Numbered from the stretch's first letter, positions 16,117-24,067 are shown. The stretch is 33,098 nucleotides of DNA from Roseburia sp. CAG:10041_57 (GCA_001916965.1 MNTL01000072.1:1-33098), one strand, 5' to 3'. A program made the numbers and translations. Notes: generated by a model from the sequence alone, not told the origin.

Positions 16117-16413
16117 ATGTTCCGAACGTTAGTATATGATAAATCAGATGAATCCCTGCGGGCGGTCATGGCATGTGAACTGGGATACAGTGAGGATCTG
16201 AACAATCTGGAATCAGATGAGATTGAGAACCTGTTCGGTGCAGAGAAGCGCCAGGGTTTATGGATATGTACATATGATAATGCCATTATTAATTTCTATG
16301 GGCTGGATAAAGAGACTTGCACAGAACTCATACGTAAGGCATTTACAGAAGGCTGTCTGGATCTGACTGCATATGAAGACTGTGAATGGTTGTACCCGGA
16401 AGAAGATGAATAG
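16117..16413 (+). CDS. Small acidic conserved protein of unknown function
   Basis: A 98-residue soluble, acidic protein with no signal peptide, membrane helix or motif that I recognise. The C-terminal third (CTELIRKAFTEGCLDLTAYE, then CEWLYPEEDE) looks like a compact helix-strand module with conserved-looking Cys and Trp residues. The ATG has GGAAG about 8 nt upstream. It stands alone between two terminators and is not obviously in an operon. I assign no function. Confidence 0.7.
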   Translation: MFRTLVYDKSDESLRAVMACELGYSEDLNNLESDEIENLFGAEKRQGLWICTYDNAIINFYGLDKETCTELIRKAFTEGCLDLTAYEDCEWLYPEEDE

Positions 16414-16431
16414 GCATGCATAGACATAGAA

Positions 16432-16474
16432 AAAAGGATTGCGCTTTCAAGTAAATGAAAGCTGCAATCCTTTT
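16432..16474. terminator. Bidirectional terminator between convergent genes
   Basis: AAAAGGATTGC-g-CTTTC pairs with GAAAG-ct-GCAATCCTTTT around an 8-nt loop. A/T-runs on both flanks let it serve both the small acidic gene (plus) and the trigger-factor-like gene (minus). Confidence 0.88.
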
Positions 16475-16488
16475 GTGTTTTTGTATGA

Positions 16489-17691
16489 TTACTGAACGTT
16501 TGCGTTTTCCATGAGATAATCAGTTACAACTTCTTTGATATGAGTCTGAGCCATATAAGCAGTACCATAGGTTGTCTTCATGTTATTTACGTAGTCTTCA
16601 CCGTTTGTCTCTGTCAGGTCAGCAAGATAAGCATCCATGTCAATGGAAAGACCTGCTTTTTCATAAATTGCCTGATATACCATAGCAGTCTTCACTGTTT
16701 CTTTTGCACGCTTGGTCAAATCGCGTTCGTATTCAATCTCGTTGTTAATGCCATCTTTGGAATCCCATATATTCTCATAGGTATCGACACCATACTGAGA
16801 GAACATCTGGTTGTAATAGGATAAAGTATATTCATCATCATACTTTAACAGTCCCTTTACATTTTTAAGGTAAGCCTTAGGATAAGAATTTACAGTGGAG
16901 TTCTCATCAACGTAGTTAGTCAGATAATCTTCCAGATGCTGCTTGTAGAACTTATCCTTTACAACCTGACGATATTCTTCAGCAGTAGAAGCCTGATCGG
17001 AGAGATGAGCCTGTACGAATTCATCTGTCAGTTCAGGAGTTACATAGATTCCATTGATTGTAACTGCAAAAGAAGCATCTTTGCCTGCAAGTTTAGTGTT
17101 TGTGGAATAATCTCCGGGGAAAGTAACTTCAACAGTAACTTCTTCGCCGGGCTTGTGCCCAATCAGTTGTGTCTCAAAATCATCGATAAAAGTATTGGAA
17201 CCGATTGTCAGATCATAACCTGTAGCGCTTCCACCTTCAAATTCTTCACCATCAATTGTACCAACATAATCAATATTTACCTTGTCGCCATCGGCAACTT
17301 CCAGAGAAGTGTCATCACTGACTTCCTGATTGGCACTTAATGTAGAATTGATATCAGAATCAACTTCTTCATCTGTAGCCTGTACTTCACTCATTGGAAC
17401 GACCAGATTCTCATAATCTGCCAGAGTAATGGATTTGCTCACATCAATATTGGCAATAGTTCCATTTTCGTTCAGACCGGCACTGAAATCGGAGCTGGTG
17501 GTCGTACGTGTGGCAACTTTATAAATCTGCAGGCCAATAGCTGCAACAATGGCAGCGATGATAACAACTGCAACAACAATACCAACAATCTTACCAATTA
17601 ATTTATGACGTTTTGCCTTGGAGACTTCTTTCTGGCGTTCCTGTCTTTTCGCCTTACTTTTACTGAGTTCTTCTGTTTGTTTCTTTGACAT
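16489..17691 (-). CDS. Membrane-anchored FKBP/trigger-factor-like foldase
   Basis: A 400-residue protein with a strongly basic Lys/Arg/Gln-rich N-terminus (1-30), one membrane helix at about 31-57, then an extracytoplasmic part. This contains an FKBP-type prolyl isomerase domain at about 135-215 (GDKVNIDYVGTIDGEEFEGG, VTVEVTFPGDY) and a helical C-terminal region like that of trigger factor. The ribosome-binding tail domain of true trigger factor is replaced by the membrane anchor, so it probably folds or holds secreted proteins outside the membrane. GGAAAGG precedes the start. Not an orthologue of tig. Confidence 0.85.
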   Translation of the reverse strand: MSKKQTEELSKSKAKRQERQKEVSKAKRHKLIGKIVGIVVAVVIIAAIVAAIGLQIYKVATRTTTSSDFSAGLNENGTIANIDVSKSITLADYENLVVPMSEVQATDEEVDSDINSTLSANQEVSDDTSLEVADGDKVNIDYVGTIDGEEFEGGSATGYDLTIGSNTFIDDFETQLIGHKPGEEVTVEVTFPGDYSTNTKLAGKDASFAVTINGIYVTPELTDEFVQAHLSDQASTAEEYRQVVKDKFYKQHLEDYLTNYVDENSTVNSYPKAYLKNVKGLLKYDDEYTLSYYNQMFSQYGVDTYENIWDSKDGINNEIEYERDLTKRAKETVKTAMVYQAIYEKAGLSIDMDAYLADLTETNGEDYVNNMKTTYGTAYMAQTHIKEVVTDYLMENANVQ

Positions 17692-17795
17692 TTCTATAAC
17701 CTAACCTTTCCGGGTCTGGTAAGCGGACATGGCCGCATAACGCCCCACTTCAATAAAGTAACATAAAAACACAAAAAATGAAATACTAAGATAGC

Positions 17796-17825
17796 GTTAT
17801 ACGTGAAATTTCACAAATATTTCAA
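17796..17825 (-). promoter_or_regulatory. Promoter of the foldase gene with an operator-like palindrome
   Basis: On the minus strand TTGAAA (17825-17820), an 18-nt spacer and TATAAC (17801-17796). The spacer contains the perfect 12-bp palindrome GTGAAATTTCAC (17803-17814), well placed for a repressor. Confidence 0.55.
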
Positions 17826-17834
17826 AAAATTCAT

Positions 17835-17863
17835 TTTATATATGTCCCTGATGGGTGTATAAT
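17835..17863 (+). promoter_or_regulatory. Sigma-A promoter for the 117-residue gene
   Basis: TTTATA at 17835-17840, 17-nt spacer, perfect TATAAT at 17858-17863. Confidence 0.7.
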
Positions 17864-17897
17864 AAAAATATAGATGTTTAGGAAAGTAGGTGAAGAT

Positions 17898-18251
17898 ATG
17901 GAAGTACAGAACATTCCAATACCTGCTCCTGCAGCCATTAAAGTCACCAAGGAAGGAAAACAGGGGGTATTCGAGACCAAAATTATCCAGACAACGGACA
18001 ACAAATATATATACTGTCTGCCGGTCAGACGTAATAATAAAGTTGTAAATTTCAGCGGCACAGGATTGACCAAAGAGATAAAGGTATATATCAAACCGGG
18101 AGAAGTTTATGTCTGGAGAAATATTTCAATTGCCAGATTTGTAGAGGATGGCAGAAGCTATCTGAAAATCAGAACAAGAACACCGGGAGTGCAGTCTATG
18201 TTCTGGCAGGATCGTGTAAAAGAAGAGGAAGAACAGAAAAAGGCAGAATAG
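17898..18251 (+). CDS. Conserved protein of unknown function
   Basis: A 117-residue protein, soluble, beta-rich in its middle (ETKIIQTTDNKYIYCLPVRR, then YIKPGEVYVWRN) with a charged Glu/Lys-rich C-terminal tail. No signal peptide or membrane helix. I do not recognise the family. ATG 17898 is preferred over the in-frame ATG 17874, because it has AGTAGGTG just upstream and the earlier ATG would leave almost no leader after the predicted start site. It ends 9 nt before the next gene, so the two likely form an operon. Confidence 0.75.
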   Translation: MEVQNIPIPAPAAIKVTKEGKQGVFETKIIQTTDNKYIYCLPVRRNNKVVNFSGTGLTKEIKVYIKPGEVYVWRNISIARFVEDGRSYLKIRTRTPGVQSMFWQDRVKEEEEQKKAE

Positions 18252-18260
18252 GACTAATAC

Positions 18261-18641
18261 ATGAAAAAAGCAATTATGACAGTAACCATAGCGGCTGCCT
18301 TGCTTGGTTCCTGCAAAGCACAGCTTCCGCAGAAATTGCAGGAGCAGATTGATGCAAAGCAGGAAGAATACAGCCGCAAAGCATCTGAAGAAATGAAGGA
18401 TGCCTTTTCCTCTCAATTGCAGGAATTTATCAAAAGCAGTGATTTGAGTGATAGTCTTGGTATTTCATCAGAAGAGCAGGACAAAATACAGCAATCACTG
18501 AAAGACTATGTAGACCAGTATGAGCTGAGTGAAGAAGAACTCGACAATGCACAGAAGGCTCTGACAGATTTGATTAATCAGGCAGGAGAGCTTGATAAGC
18601 AGACTATCGAAGAGAGACTGAATCAGATTTTACAGAAATAA
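18261..18641 (+). CDS. Small putative lipoprotein, helical
   Basis: A 126-residue protein with a short basic start (MKKAIM), a hydrophobic segment, and LLGSC, which fits a lipobox, so Cys18 would be lipidated. The mature part is Gln/Glu/Lys-rich and almost wholly helical, with coiled-coil character (LQEQIDAKQEEYSRKASEEM; LSEEELDNAQKALTDLINQA). Partner or role unknown. Only a weak ribosome binding site (AGGA) precedes it, consistent with coupling to the upstream gene. A strong terminator follows. Confidence 0.7.
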   Translation: MKKAIMTVTIAAALLGSCKAQLPQKLQEQIDAKQEEYSRKASEEMKDAFSSQLQEFIKSSDLSDSLGISSEEQDKIQQSLKDYVDQYELSEEELDNAQKALTDLINQAGELDKQTIEERLNQILQK

Positions 18642-18644
18642 AAG

Positions 18645-18681
18645 GGCAGCATTTGTAAGAAAAATACAAATGCTGCCTTTT
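18645..18681. terminator. Bidirectional terminator
   Basis: GGCAGCATTTGTA (18645-18657) pairs perfectly with TACAAATGCTGCC (18665-18677), a 13-bp stem with a 7-nt loop, followed by TTTT and preceded by AAAA. It ends both this plus-strand operon and the minus-strand HD-GYP gene. Confidence 0.92.
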
Positions 18682-18682
18682 G

Positions 18683-19735
18683 TTATACCATTCTGATAAT
18701 TTCCAGATCTGGATACTGACGAAGATCCAGAAATACATTTTTGGAGAATATTGTAGGTCTTGAAAGTGCATCTTCATGAATCTCTGTAATTCGTCCTTCT
18801 ATCTTATTATTCAGGGCGACATAGCGATCCACATACATATTGGCAATTCTGGTCAGAATTTTCTTCGTGTTATAAGCCCCATATTTCTGGAAGCCCTGTT
18901 CCTCGAAGCTTCGAATTGCCTGGAAAGGTGTGAGAGCTAGACGCTGCGCACGTGGATGTGTCATGGCTTCATAAGTGTCTGTTATAGCTGCCAGCATTGC
19001 ATAAGGATCAATTCGATCAGCCTTTAATCTGGCAGGATAGCCTGTTCCGTCGCATCGTTCATGGTGCATGATCATAACGTTGATGACACGGGGCGGAACC
19101 TTTTTATTTTTGATCAGATCATAACCCAGGTGGATATGATGCTGCATCTGCTGATATTCTTCAGGACTAAGCTTATCAGGCTTCCATAGCAGTGCACTGT
19201 CGATCTTGGTCTTACCTATATCAAAGAGAAATCCACAAAGGGTAATGGTATCAAGATCCTGTTTTGGAAAACCGCACCACTGTGCGAAGACATAACAGAG
19301 AAGACCACAGTTGAAACAATGATTATATGTAATTTCATTTTCGTTTGGCATCATATTATAGAGATAATCGAGAAGCTGTTCGCCGTTCATGACAGAACAC
19401 ATAATATCATCCCGCAGGGTCAACAGCTTGTCGGTGTTTAGATTCAGACCGGTATCCAATGTACGAAGTATCTTTCCAAAATGGACCAGGCACTGATTAT
19501 AGACAACGTTAAATTCCTGAAAATGATCACTGGAATGAAGATGTTTATAATGAGTCATGCCTAGCTCATCAGGCTCTGCAAGAGTCAACTCATCAACATA
19601 TTCTGCTATCAGCATTTTGATCTTGTCGGCAGTTAATTCTGTGTTGGATTTTAATAACAGTTCTTTTCTTTCATTATAGACATCATCATACAATACCATT
19701 CCTGGTTTTACAGAATGAACGGATAGCTTGTACAT
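18683..19735 (-). CDS. HD-GYP-domain protein with an altered HD dyad
   Basis: HD-GYP proteins usually degrade cyclic di-GMP. This 350-residue protein has an N-terminal extension (1-130) and a C-terminal HD-GYP domain: NH (138-139), the HD position, H199-H202 region, HHERCDGTGYP (224-234) and a D at 253. The central dyad normally written HDIGK reads FDIGK (F171-D172), so one metal-ligand His is missing while the others and the GYP motif remain. It may be catalytically changed or act as a c-di-GMP or regulatory sensor. I start at ATG 19735, because AGAGGGG lies upstream; a TTG 18 nt earlier overlaps that site. Confidence 0.85.
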   Translation of the reverse strand: MYKLSVHSVKPGMVLYDDVYNERKELLLKSNTELTADKIKMLIAEYVDELTLAEPDELGMTHYKHLHSSDHFQEFNVVYNQCLVHFGKILRTLDTGLNLNTDKLLTLRDDIMCSVMNGEQLLDYLYNMMPNENEITYNHCFNCGLLCYVFAQWCGFPKQDLDTITLCGFLFDIGKTKIDSALLWKPDKLSPEEYQQMQHHIHLGYDLIKNKKVPPRVINVMIMHHERCDGTGYPARLKADRIDPYAMLAAITDTYEAMTHPRAQRLALTPFQAIRSFEEQGFQKYGAYNTKKILTRIANMYVDRYVALNNKIEGRITEIHEDALSRPTIFSKNVFLDLRQYPDLEIIRMV

Positions 19736-19905
19736 GTCTAGCACCCCTCTCAATCACTAAAAATTTCTGAAAATAATGCAAAATTTATACAATATACACA
19801 TTTATGCTACCAGTATACCATATGAAAATAGAAATAAACAGAAAAAAGTGAAAATAATTTAAATCTTTTTTGCTTACATTTTTCTGACAAATTCTAACAA
19901 AAACA

Positions 19906-19934
19906 TTGCATTCAAAAATTCTCTATGTTAGTAT
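19906..19934 (+). promoter_or_regulatory. Sigma-A promoter for the winged-helix regulator
   Basis: TTGCAT at 19906-19911, 17-nt spacer, TAGTAT at 19929-19934. The sequence GTTAGTATT occurs here and again 20 nt downstream as a direct repeat, which could be a binding site. Confidence 0.55.
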
Positions 19935-19976
19935 TGAAAAGTAAAGTTAGTATTAAAATTTGAAAGAGCGGCATCT

Positions 19977-20930
19977 ATGGAAAGTTATTTGAAATACACC
20001 TTGGGACTGCATGTTTCGATACGAACGTGGAATGACAGCAATACTTTACCTGATGAGCTTAAAAGGGAGAAGGAATATTCTCTTTTGGAGATATGTGGTA
20101 TTACGTGTCTTATAATCACTGTCAGGGAGGTAGATTTTCAATTATCTGTCTTTGAGCGAAAGTGCGAAGAGCTGCATAAATACTGCAAATATCCTTTCGT
20201 CTTATGCTTTGACAGAATCACGTCATATCAACGGAAATGTCTGATAGAAAGTGGACAATCTTTTGTTGTTCCCAATAATCAGCTCTATATGCCGTTTTTG
20301 GGAATTGCACTGCAGGAACATTTTAAGGCACAACCCATTGCGGGGACGCAGCTGACGGCTATGGCGCAGTACATTCTCTTATTTTTTTTATACAAAAAAA
20401 CAAATGCATATTACTCAAAAATGCAGATTTCACAAAGTCTTGGAATATCGCTGATGAATGTGAGCCGCGGTGTGCAGGAACTGGAAGAACTGGGGCTTGT
20501 TGAGACGAGAAAAAAGGGCAGAAGCTCTATGGTCTGCACCAATTATGATACCAGGACACTTTATGATAAAGCTTCTCCATATCTGAGAGATCCTGTGCAG
20601 AAGAGGCTCTATGTGAAGACAGAGAGCTGGCTGGATGCACTTCCAAGGGCAGGAGAGGAAGCAGCTGTTCTGTTGGGAGCAGCATATAGTAAGAAGAATT
20701 GCCCGGTAAGGGCGATTGAGAAGCGTATTTTTCTGGAACAGTCAGATCGGATTACTGTGGTAGATCCTGCCTGGGACACCAGGACAGAATACCTGGAATT
20801 GGAAGTATGGCGGTATGATCCGGTGAAATTTGCGCATGATTCTATTGTGGATTCATTTTCATTAGCTTTGTCCTTCAAGGGAGAGTTGGATGGGGCTGTG
20901 AAATTGAATATAAATAAGCTTTTAATGTAG
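19977..20930 (+). CDS. Winged-helix transcriptional regulator, AbiEi-antitoxin-like C-terminus
   Basis: A 317-residue putative regulator. Residues 1-125 form a mixed alpha/beta domain with no motif I know. A winged helix-turn-helix follows at about 145-190 (YSKMQISQSLGISLMNVSRG, then ELEELGLVETRKKGRS), of MarR/ArsR type. The C-terminal half ends in DSFSLALSFKGELDGAVK, which resembles the end of regulators paired with AbiEii-type nucleotidyltransferase toxins. No toxin gene lies next to it. The start follows GAAAGAGCGGC. It is divergent from the HD-GYP gene and shares its control region. Confidence 0.6.
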   Translation: MESYLKYTLGLHVSIRTWNDSNTLPDELKREKEYSLLEICGITCLIITVREVDFQLSVFERKCEELHKYCKYPFVLCFDRITSYQRKCLIESGQSFVVPNNQLYMPFLGIALQEHFKAQPIAGTQLTAMAQYILLFFLYKKTNAYYSKMQISQSLGISLMNVSRGVQELEELGLVETRKKGRSSMVCTNYDTRTLYDKASPYLRDPVQKRLYVKTESWLDALPRAGEEAAVLLGAAYSKKNCPVRAIEKRIFLEQSDRITVVDPAWDTRTEYLELEVWRYDPVKFAHDSIVDSFSLALSFKGELDGAVKLNINKLLM

Positions 20931-20943
20931 CGAATGCTACGGC

Positions 20944-20970
20944 ACCTTGAAAAGTGTATAGTAATGTAAG
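20944..20970 (+). repeat. CCTTGA...AGTAAT element, copy 1
   Basis: Starts ACCTTGAAAAGTG and continues TATAGTAATGTAAG, 14 nt after the regulator stop. Two relatives occur at 21587-21615 and 33003-33029. Confidence 0.6.
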
Positions 20971-20990
20971 CGTAATTGTAAAAAATGGAT

Positions 20991-21009
20991 AATACCAAGG
21001 GGTATTTTT
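20991..21009 (+). terminator. Weak terminator after the regulator gene
   Basis: AATACC (20991-20996) pairs with GGTATT (21001-21006) around AAGG, followed by a short T-run. Confidence 0.5.
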
Positions 21010-21059
21010 GTACATTTTTCTGAAAATGACATAATATATTAAAATAATGTCAAATTTGT

Positions 21060-21088
21060 TTGAAAAATATGAAAAAATGCGCTATTAT
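21060..21088 (+). promoter_or_regulatory. Sigma-A promoter for the 70-residue protein
   Basis: TTGAAA at 21060-21065, 17-nt spacer, TATTAT at 21083-21088. The segment AATGCGCTAT around the -10 is shared with the pfkA promoter. Confidence 0.7.
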
Positions 21089-21125
21089 TATCTCAACATT
21101 TAAGAAAAGTCTGCGAGGATAACAG

Positions 21126-21176
21126 ATTATGTAAACCTATTACTGGATGTGTAAGGCTAAATGCAGGTTACATAAT
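21126..21176 (+). promoter_or_regulatory. Structured leader of the 70-residue gene
   Basis: ATTATGTAAACC (21126-21137) pairs with GGTTACATAAT (21166-21176), 11 bp with one bulged A, enclosing a 28-nt loop. It lies in a leader of about 110 nt. I do not recognise a known riboswitch class. Confidence 0.5.
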
Positions 21177-21206
21177 AAATTGAAAAGGGTTGAAAGGGGA
21201 AAAATT

Positions 21207-21419
21207 ATGTTAGTAGCGAAGAAAGAGGCAGTAAAGATTGATGTTGCAAATAAGAAGCCACTTATTAGAAAGAACCAGTCCACGGGAGAAATGGTTGCCG
21301 GCTTTTTAGATCCAGAATCAGGAGTTTTCGAAGTAGCAATGGAGATTACTGATGAAAGAGACATTGATGAATTTCTTGACCGCTATGATTTATCGGTGGT
21401 AATGATTTCCAAAATGTAA
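21207..21419 (+). CDS. Small conserved protein of unknown function (70 residues)
   Basis: A 70-residue soluble protein, Lys-rich at the start (VAKKEAVKIDVANKKPLIRK) and acidic at the end (EITDERDIDEFLDRYDL). It has a plausible beta-beta-alpha pattern and no motif I recognise. The frame is open from 21147, but ATG 21207 has GAAAGGGGAAAA just upstream, and the extra residues would come from the structured leader. It has its own promoter, leader and terminator, which suggests controlled single-gene expression. Confidence 0.75.
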   Translation: MLVAKKEAVKIDVANKKPLIRKNQSTGEMVAGFLDPESGVFEVAMEITDERDIDEFLDRYDLSVVMISKM

Positions 21420-21490
21420 TTGTAACTCGATATTGGGAGTATCGAAGTTGTAATGAAATGATTTCAGGTGCAATTAAAAGCTTATAGGAA

Positions 21491-21523
21491 AACGGAGGCA
21501 GATGGGACTGCTTCCGTTTTTTT
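21491..21523 (+). terminator. Terminator after the 70-residue gene
   Basis: AACGGAGGCA (21491-21500) pairs with TGCTTCCGTT (21509-21518) with one G-T wobble, followed by seven T. A smaller hairpin, TCGATA/TATCGA, lies upstream near 21427-21445. Confidence 0.9.
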
Positions 21524-21586
21524 ACTTGCAAATAAGTTCAAAATGTGTAACTATATAGCTGCGCATGGTATCAGGCTATGCACAGA

Positions 21587-21615
21587 ACCTTGACAAGAGC
21601 ATATAGTAATATAAG
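21587..21615 (+). repeat. CCTTGA...AGTAAT element, copy 2, overlapping the glmS promoter
   Basis: Starts ACCTTGACAAGAG and continues CATATAGTAATATAAG; differs from copy 1 by a 2-nt insertion and few substitutions. Confidence 0.6.
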
Positions 21616-21617
21616 AT
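21590..21617 (+). promoter_or_regulatory. Promoter for the glmS ribozyme transcript
   Basis: TTGACA at 21590-21595, 16-nt spacer, TAAGAT at 21612-21617. It lies inside the repeated CCTTGA element. Confidence 0.55.
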
Positions 21618-21641
21618 TTCCAGACACATGTTATCTCATCT

Positions 21642-21785
21642 AGCGCCATGCACCTGTTGGATACAGGTTGACGAGGAAAAGGGTTATCGAAAATTCGGCG
21701 GACGCCCTTTCGTACCGCTTCCAGTGCGAGATGTACCGGCAAATATGCAGGTGACTGCAAAACAAATACGGTATAAGGAAGCTTT
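21642..21785 (+). ncRNA. glmS ribozyme (glucosamine-6-phosphate-activated)
   Basis: Self-cleaving RNA that cuts the glmS message when glucosamine-6-phosphate is abundant. The cleavage-site core AGCGCC lies at 21642-21647, with cleavage expected between A21642 and G21643. The conserved core TTGACGAGG and then GGGTTATCGAAAATTCGGCG and GACGCCC follow (about 21668-21705), and the 3' P3/P4 part has GTACCG and CGGTA. The order and context, 56 nt before glmS, are diagnostic. Ends were set by eye. Confidence 0.95.
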
Positions 21786-21841
21786 GAATAACTGTAAAAT
21801 ATGAAGTTTAAATTTTTAAATATAGAAAGGTGAGAATAACA

Positions 21842-23671
21842 ATGTGTGGAATTATTGGATATATAGGACATAGAAATGTACAGGAAGTATTATTAAAAGG
21901 ACTTGAGACTTTGGAGTACAGAGGATATGATAGTGCTGGAATTGCATTGCTTGGTGAGAGCGGACATATTCAGGTAAGAAAAAAGGCAGGCAGAGTGCAG
22001 GAGCTGATGCAGCTGTGTGAGACTTTGTCAGCTGACGAAGCAAGATGTGGAATCGGTCATACCCGTTGGGCTACCCATGGTGGTGTAACGGATACCAATG
22101 CACATCCCCATGCTTATGGACGGGTGACACTGGTGCATAATGGAATTATAGAGAACTATCAGGAACTGGCAGCAAAGTACGGCTTTGGCGATAAGCTTTC
22201 CTCCCAGACGGACACAGAAGTGGTAGCTGCACTTCTGGATTACTATTATGAGGGTGATCCTGGTGTGGCTGTTTTCCAGACTGTGAGAGAACTGAAAGGA
22301 ACCTTTGCACTGGCTGTTCTTTTTGAGGATATTCCTGATACAATTTATGCAATTCGTAATGTAAGCCCGATTATTGCAGGCGTAGGCAAGGATGCAGGAG
22401 AGTCTTTTCTTGCTTCTGATGTAACAGCGCTCACCGATTATGTGGAGCAGTATTTTGTGCTGCCTGAATATACACTGGCTGCGTTATCAGAAGATGGAAT
22501 CACTCTTACAAATGATAAGGGAGAGATTATTGAACCTAAGATGCTTCGTGCAGATTGGAAGATTGGCTCTACAGGCAAGTGCGGCTATGACTACTATATG
22601 GAGAAAGAGATCATGGAGCAGCCAAGAGTGATGACTGAGACACTGCTTAGCAGACTTAAAGGAGGACTGCCTGATTTTACAACAGATCAGATCCCGGATA
22701 GCCTGTGGACACAGTATGATAAGATTACCATTATTGGATGCGGAACTGCCATGCATGCAGGGCTGGTAGCTAAAGGAATGCTTCAGGGCATATTGGGGAT
22801 ACCTACAACTGTAGAGATTGCATCAGAGTTTATTTATGAGCATCCGGTAGTAGATGATAGGACACTGGTAATTGCAATTTCCCAGTCAGGAGAGACTATA
22901 GATACACTGGAAGCCCTGCGCTATGCCAGAAGAAAAGGAGCAGGTAATGTATCTATCGTGAATGTAAAAGGCTCTACGATTACAAGAGAAAGCCAGTATG
23001 TCTTTTACACCAATGCAGGTCCTGAGATTGCGGTGGCAAGCACCAAGGCATATACAACACAGCTAATGGCACTTTATCTGATTGCATGCAGAATTGGTTA
23101 TGTAAGAGGCAATTATACGAAACAGCAGGCAAAAGACTTCATTCAGGATATGAAGCAGCTTCCTTCTTATATTGAGAAGATTCTGGAGAACAGAGAGCAG
23201 ATACATGAACTTGCAGGAATGCTGCAGCATGCAGAGGATGTATTCATGATAGGCAGAGGTCTTGATTATACAGCACTTCTGGAAGGTTCACTCAAATTAA
23301 AGGAGATATCCTATATTCATTCTGAAGCCTATGCTTCAGGAGAGTTGAAGCATGGAACGATAGCACTTGTTACACCACAGACTCCTGTTGTGGCACTTGT
23401 TACACAAAAAGAAGTGATATCCAAGGAGCTGTCCAATGCAACAGAGGTAAAAGCCAGAGGGGCAAAAGTTATCATGCTGACAAGAGAGGCTGTCGAACTG
23501 GAGAACAGAGAGCAGTGGGATGCTGTATATGAACTGCCGGCTCTTCGCGATGAGCTAATGGTATTCCCGGCAGTAGTCGTACTACAGCTTATGGCATTCT
23601 ATGTATCACGGGATAAAGGACTGGACGTAGATAAGCCACGTAACCTTGCCAAAGTAGTTACGGTAGAATAA
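21842..23671 (+). CDS. glmS: Glutamine-fructose-6-phosphate aminotransferase (isomerizing)
   Basis: Makes glucosamine-6-phosphate from fructose-6-phosphate and glutamine, the first step toward UDP-GlcNAc and peptidoglycan. The N-terminal glutaminase domain starts MCGIIGYIG, with catalytic Cys2, and has EYRGYDSAG and HTRWATHGG. Two SIS domains follow (GCGTAMHAG, ISQSGETIDTLEA, STKAYTTQL), and the C-terminus is LAKVVTVE. Length is 609 residues. The ATG at 21842 was chosen since Cys must be residue 2; AAAGGTGAG lies upstream. Regulated post-transcriptionally by its ribozyme. Confidence 0.98.
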   Translation: MCGIIGYIGHRNVQEVLLKGLETLEYRGYDSAGIALLGESGHIQVRKKAGRVQELMQLCETLSADEARCGIGHTRWATHGGVTDTNAHPHAYGRVTLVHNGIIENYQELAAKYGFGDKLSSQTDTEVVAALLDYYYEGDPGVAVFQTVRELKGTFALAVLFEDIPDTIYAIRNVSPIIAGVGKDAGESFLASDVTALTDYVEQYFVLPEYTLAALSEDGITLTNDKGEIIEPKMLRADWKIGSTGKCGYDYYMEKEIMEQPRVMTETLLSRLKGGLPDFTTDQIPDSLWTQYDKITIIGCGTAMHAGLVAKGMLQGILGIPTTVEIASEFIYEHPVVDDRTLVIAISQSGETIDTLEALRYARRKGAGNVSIVNVKGSTITRESQYVFYTNAGPEIAVASTKAYTTQLMALYLIACRIGYVRGNYTKQQAKDFIQDMKQLPSYIEKILENREQIHELAGMLQHAEDVFMIGRGLDYTALLEGSLKLKEISYIHSEAYASGELKHGTIALVTPQTPVVALVTQKEVISKELSNATEVKARGAKVIMLTREAVELENREQWDAVYELPALRDELMVFPAVVVLQLMAFYVSRDKGLDVDKPRNLAKVVTVE

Positions 23672-23699
23672 AAAAACTCACGAACAGAATTCGTGAGTT
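23670..23699 (-). terminator. Terminator of the XRE regulator gene (minus strand)
   Basis: AACTCACGAA pairs with TTCGTGAGTT around CAGAA. The T-run occurs only on the minus strand (AAAAAA at 23671-23676 on plus), so it mainly ends the XRE gene, though the hairpin also follows glmS. Confidence 0.8.
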
Positions 23700-23740
23700 A
23701 AGATTCAGAGAAGGTGAGCATGTGTATGGAAATCTTAAAA

Positions 23741-24067
23741 TTATGCTCTCCACAATTTAATAGTATCAATGAGCTTGCGTTTTTCATCGTCACTGAACTG
23801 GGAAACAAGCTCCATAATTTCATTATCCAGGGCGGTCTGCGTATAGCTCTCGTCCATACATCCTACCAGAGAATCAAGAGTGGTATGGGTAAGTTTTGCA
23901 AAAAATACCAGCATTCGCAATGACATGGCAGTTCTGCCATTTTCTACATTGCAGATATAACCGGGGGTTGCATCCAATGCCTTTGCAACTTGTTCCTGCG
24001 TCAGATTGTTATCAATTCTTAATTGACGGATCTTGGATGCAAGATCTGTATCTGTATTGGATTTCAT
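23741..24067 (-). CDS. XRE-family helix-turn-helix regulator
   Basis: A 108-residue DNA-binding protein. The HTH covers about residues 10-65: IRQLRIDNNLTQEQVAKALD, then the recognition helix PGYICNVENGRTAMSLRML. The remaining C-terminal helical part (ALDNEIMELVSQFSDDEKRK) is probably for dimerisation. I start at the ATG 24067, where AAAGGAG sits 8 nt upstream, rather than 24 nt earlier. It lies downstream of tRNA-Ser on the same strand. Its target is unknown; it may act on itself. Confidence 0.85.
   Translation of the reverse strand: MKSNTDTDLASKIRQLRIDNNLTQEQVAKALDATPGYICNVENGRTAMSLRMLVFFAKLTHTTLDSLVGCMDESYTQTALDNEIMELVSQFSDDEKRKLIDTIKLWRA

Noticed and set aside
21095..21206. A c-di-GMP riboswitch in the leader of the 70-residue gene
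   Set aside because: The conserved GEMM core sequences are absent, and the stem arrangement does not match that class as I know it.
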